A DNA stretch of 5,909 nucleotides, taken from assembly GCA_024642185.1 (NCBI GenBank), contig JAHEBR010000145.1:1-5909 (forward strand), given 5' to 3'. The stretch comes from Marivivens sp. (lineage in GTDB: Bacteria; Pseudomonadota; Alphaproteobacteria; Rhodobacterales; Rhodobacteraceae). The stretch's first letter is position 1, and each line of letters starts with the position of its first letter. Under the pieces are notes generated by a model that saw nothing but the letters and a program-made list of their open reading frames with translations, made no database searches and was not told the DNA's origin. The position numbers were made by a program, and so were the translations under genes. This document shows positions 4,739 through 5,909 of the stretch, piece by piece.

Positions 4739-5909
4739 CTTCGGGGATGAACATCTCGGGCGCCGTCATCTCGTATTGATAGGCCGCCTGAAAAACGGCG
4801 CCATCACTGAACGTTGGCCCAATGATTTGCAGGCCCGTCGGGACGCCGTGGCTGTCGCGGCCGGTGGGCACCGACATCACAGGGCAGTTTGACAGCATAT
4901 TGAACTGATGCGTCAGAACCCAGCCATATTCGGGATCGACGATCTTGCCGTCGACTGTGAAATCCGGATCAAGCTGATCGTGGTCGGCGCGCACGGCTCC
5001 GATGGAAAGGGTCGGGCAAATCAGGATGTCGTAGCTTTCGAAGAGCTTGCCGATCACCTGATACATCTGATGTTGCACTTCCCACGACCGCGCCACATCG
5101 TCGGGGCCAAGGCTGGCCGCCGCATCGGCCATCGCGGCGGCATAAGGGGTCAGAAGATCGCGGTGCTCTTGGGCCGACCACAGCGGCTGGCGGCCGAAAT
5201 GCATCGCCATATACCAAAGCATCGACGCCCGATCGACTTCGGGGCCCCAGCCGATATCGACCTCGTCGACGGTGCAGCCGCTAATGCGGAACACATCGAG
5301 CGCCGCGAGGGTATTCTCGCGCACCTCGGGGCCGACCGTGGCATAGCCGAGGTCCATCGAAAAGCCGATCCGCAGCGGCTTGGGTTCGGCCTCGAAGGGC
5401 AGAACGACCTTGTCGCGCAGCGAATCGTGGTCGCGCGGATGCGGGCCGGAGATCACGTTCTGCACAAGGGCGGTATCGGCCACGCTGCGGCTCAGGACGC
5501 CGCAATGGTTGTAGCGGTCGAAGTTCGACGGAGGGCCATCGGGATTGCGCCCGTGCGGGGGCTTGTAGCCCACAAGGCCGCAAGAGCTTGCCGGGATGCG
5601 GATCGAACCGCCGATATCGGTGCCGGTGGCAATCGGCGTCATGCCCGCAGCCAAAGCCGCCGCCGAGCCGCCCGATGAACCGCCGGGGCCGAAATCGAGG
5701 TTGAAGGGGTTGCGGGTGATGCCCCAGAGCCGCGAATTGCAGGTGCCGGAGAGGCAAAACTCGGGCGTTGTCGTACGCGCATGAAAAATCGCCCCGGCCT
5801 CTTGCAGCCGCTCGATCATCGGATCGGAATGATCGTCGATGTGATCCTTGAAGATGAGCGACCCTTGGGTGCGCCGCTTGCCCTTGATCCGCTGGATATC
5901 CTTGACCGC
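4719..5909 (-). CDS. Amidase-signature family hydrolase, partial (C-terminal 396 residues)
   Basis: This is a probable cytoplasmic enzyme that hydrolyses a carboxamide to a carboxylate and ammonia or an amine. The frame is open to the right edge, starting AVKDIQRIKG at 5909, so the N-terminus (perhaps 60-90 residues) is missing. The amidase-signature triad is complete: catalytic Lys in VKD (codon 5903-5901), cis-Ser in GPGGSSGGS (codon 5678-5676) and nucleophile Ser in TDIGGSIRIPA (codon 5606-5604). The spacings of 75 and 24 residues equal those of Lys142-Ser217-Ser241 in mammalian FAAH. SSCGLVGYKP follows as usual, and the C-terminal region with SVPTGRDSHGVPTGLQIIG is typical. The HARTTTPEF segment before the Ser-rich motif is family-typical. 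GatA is unlikely because no gatB/gatC is adjacent in view. The substrate is unknown. The ATG at 5819 is internal, not the start. Confidence 0.93.
   Translation of the reverse strand, partial: AVKDIQRIKGKRRTQGSLIFKDHIDDHSDPMIERLQEAGAIFHARTTTPEFCLSGTCNSRLWGITRNPFNLDFGPGGSSGGSAAALAAGMTPIATGTDIGGSIRIPASSCGLVGYKPPHGRNPDGPPSNFDRYNHCGVLSRSVADTALVQNVISGPHPRDHDSLRDKVVLPFEAEPKPLRIGFSMDLGYATVGPEVRENTLAALDVFRISGCTVDEVDIGWGPEVDRASMLWYMAMHFGRQPLWSAQEHRDLLTPYAAAMADAAASLGPDDVARSWEVQHQMYQVIGKLFESYDILICPTLSIGAVRADHDQLDPDFTVDGKIVDPEYGWVLTHQFNMLSNCPVMSVPTGRDSHGVPTGLQIIGPTFSDGAVFQAAYQYEMTAPEMFIPEAGRPAL

Noticed and set aside
4908..5678. 256-residue plus-strand frame opposite the amidase
   Set aside because: It is an antisense shadow. 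The minus strand carries the complete amidase catalytic signature in this interval.
5597..5819. Amidase start at the ATG at 5819
   Set aside because: The frame continues upstream to the window edge and encodes the catalytic-Lys region (VKD), so this Met is internal.

Overview
The window looks like a chromosomal segment of an alphaproteobacterium, most likely of the Rhodobacteraceae/Roseobacter type. This rests on the high G+C codon choice, the protein sequence style and the betaine-type uptake genes. It is an inference, because no phylogenetic marker is present. Four proteins and one partial gene pair account for almost all the DNA. No RNA gene, mobile element, CRISPR array or phage gene was seen.

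Left part (1-3792): a quaternary-amine/betaine-type ABC importer of the ProVWX/OpuA family. The ATPase gene (proV-like) is on the minus strand, and only its first 133 codons lie in the window. Divergent from it, across a 143-bp control region, are a 711-residue permease that is two complete ProW-like modules fused head to tail, then a 311-residue periplasmic substrate-binding protein. A strong intrinsic terminator closes this unit. The control region holds a perfect 10-bp inverted repeat whose right arm contains the permease Shine-Dalgarno sequence, a nested 16-bp near-palindrome, and a possible sigma-54 -24/-12 element.

Middle (3805-4722): a ten-helix EamA/DMT-family transporter. Its ribosome binding site begins directly after the terminator's T-rich tail, so it has no obvious promoter of its own.

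Right part (4719-5909): an amidase-signature hydrolase on the minus strand, convergent with the DMT gene. The two stop codons share bases, and a GC-rich inverted repeat spans the junction. Its N-terminus lies outside the window, but the Lys/cis-Ser/Ser triad is all present.

How the genes work together: the binding protein should capture a small, probably methylated-amine or betaine-like solute in the periplasm and deliver it to the fused permease, powered by the divergently encoded ATPase. The exact substrate (glycine betaine, choline, carnitine, DMSP, TMAO or another) cannot be settled from this sequence. A metabolic link to the DMT carrier and the amidase is possible but rests only on proximity. 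I see no clearly new biological system. The most unusual points are the fused double permease, the split divergent layout and the RNA/DNA structure at the permease start.
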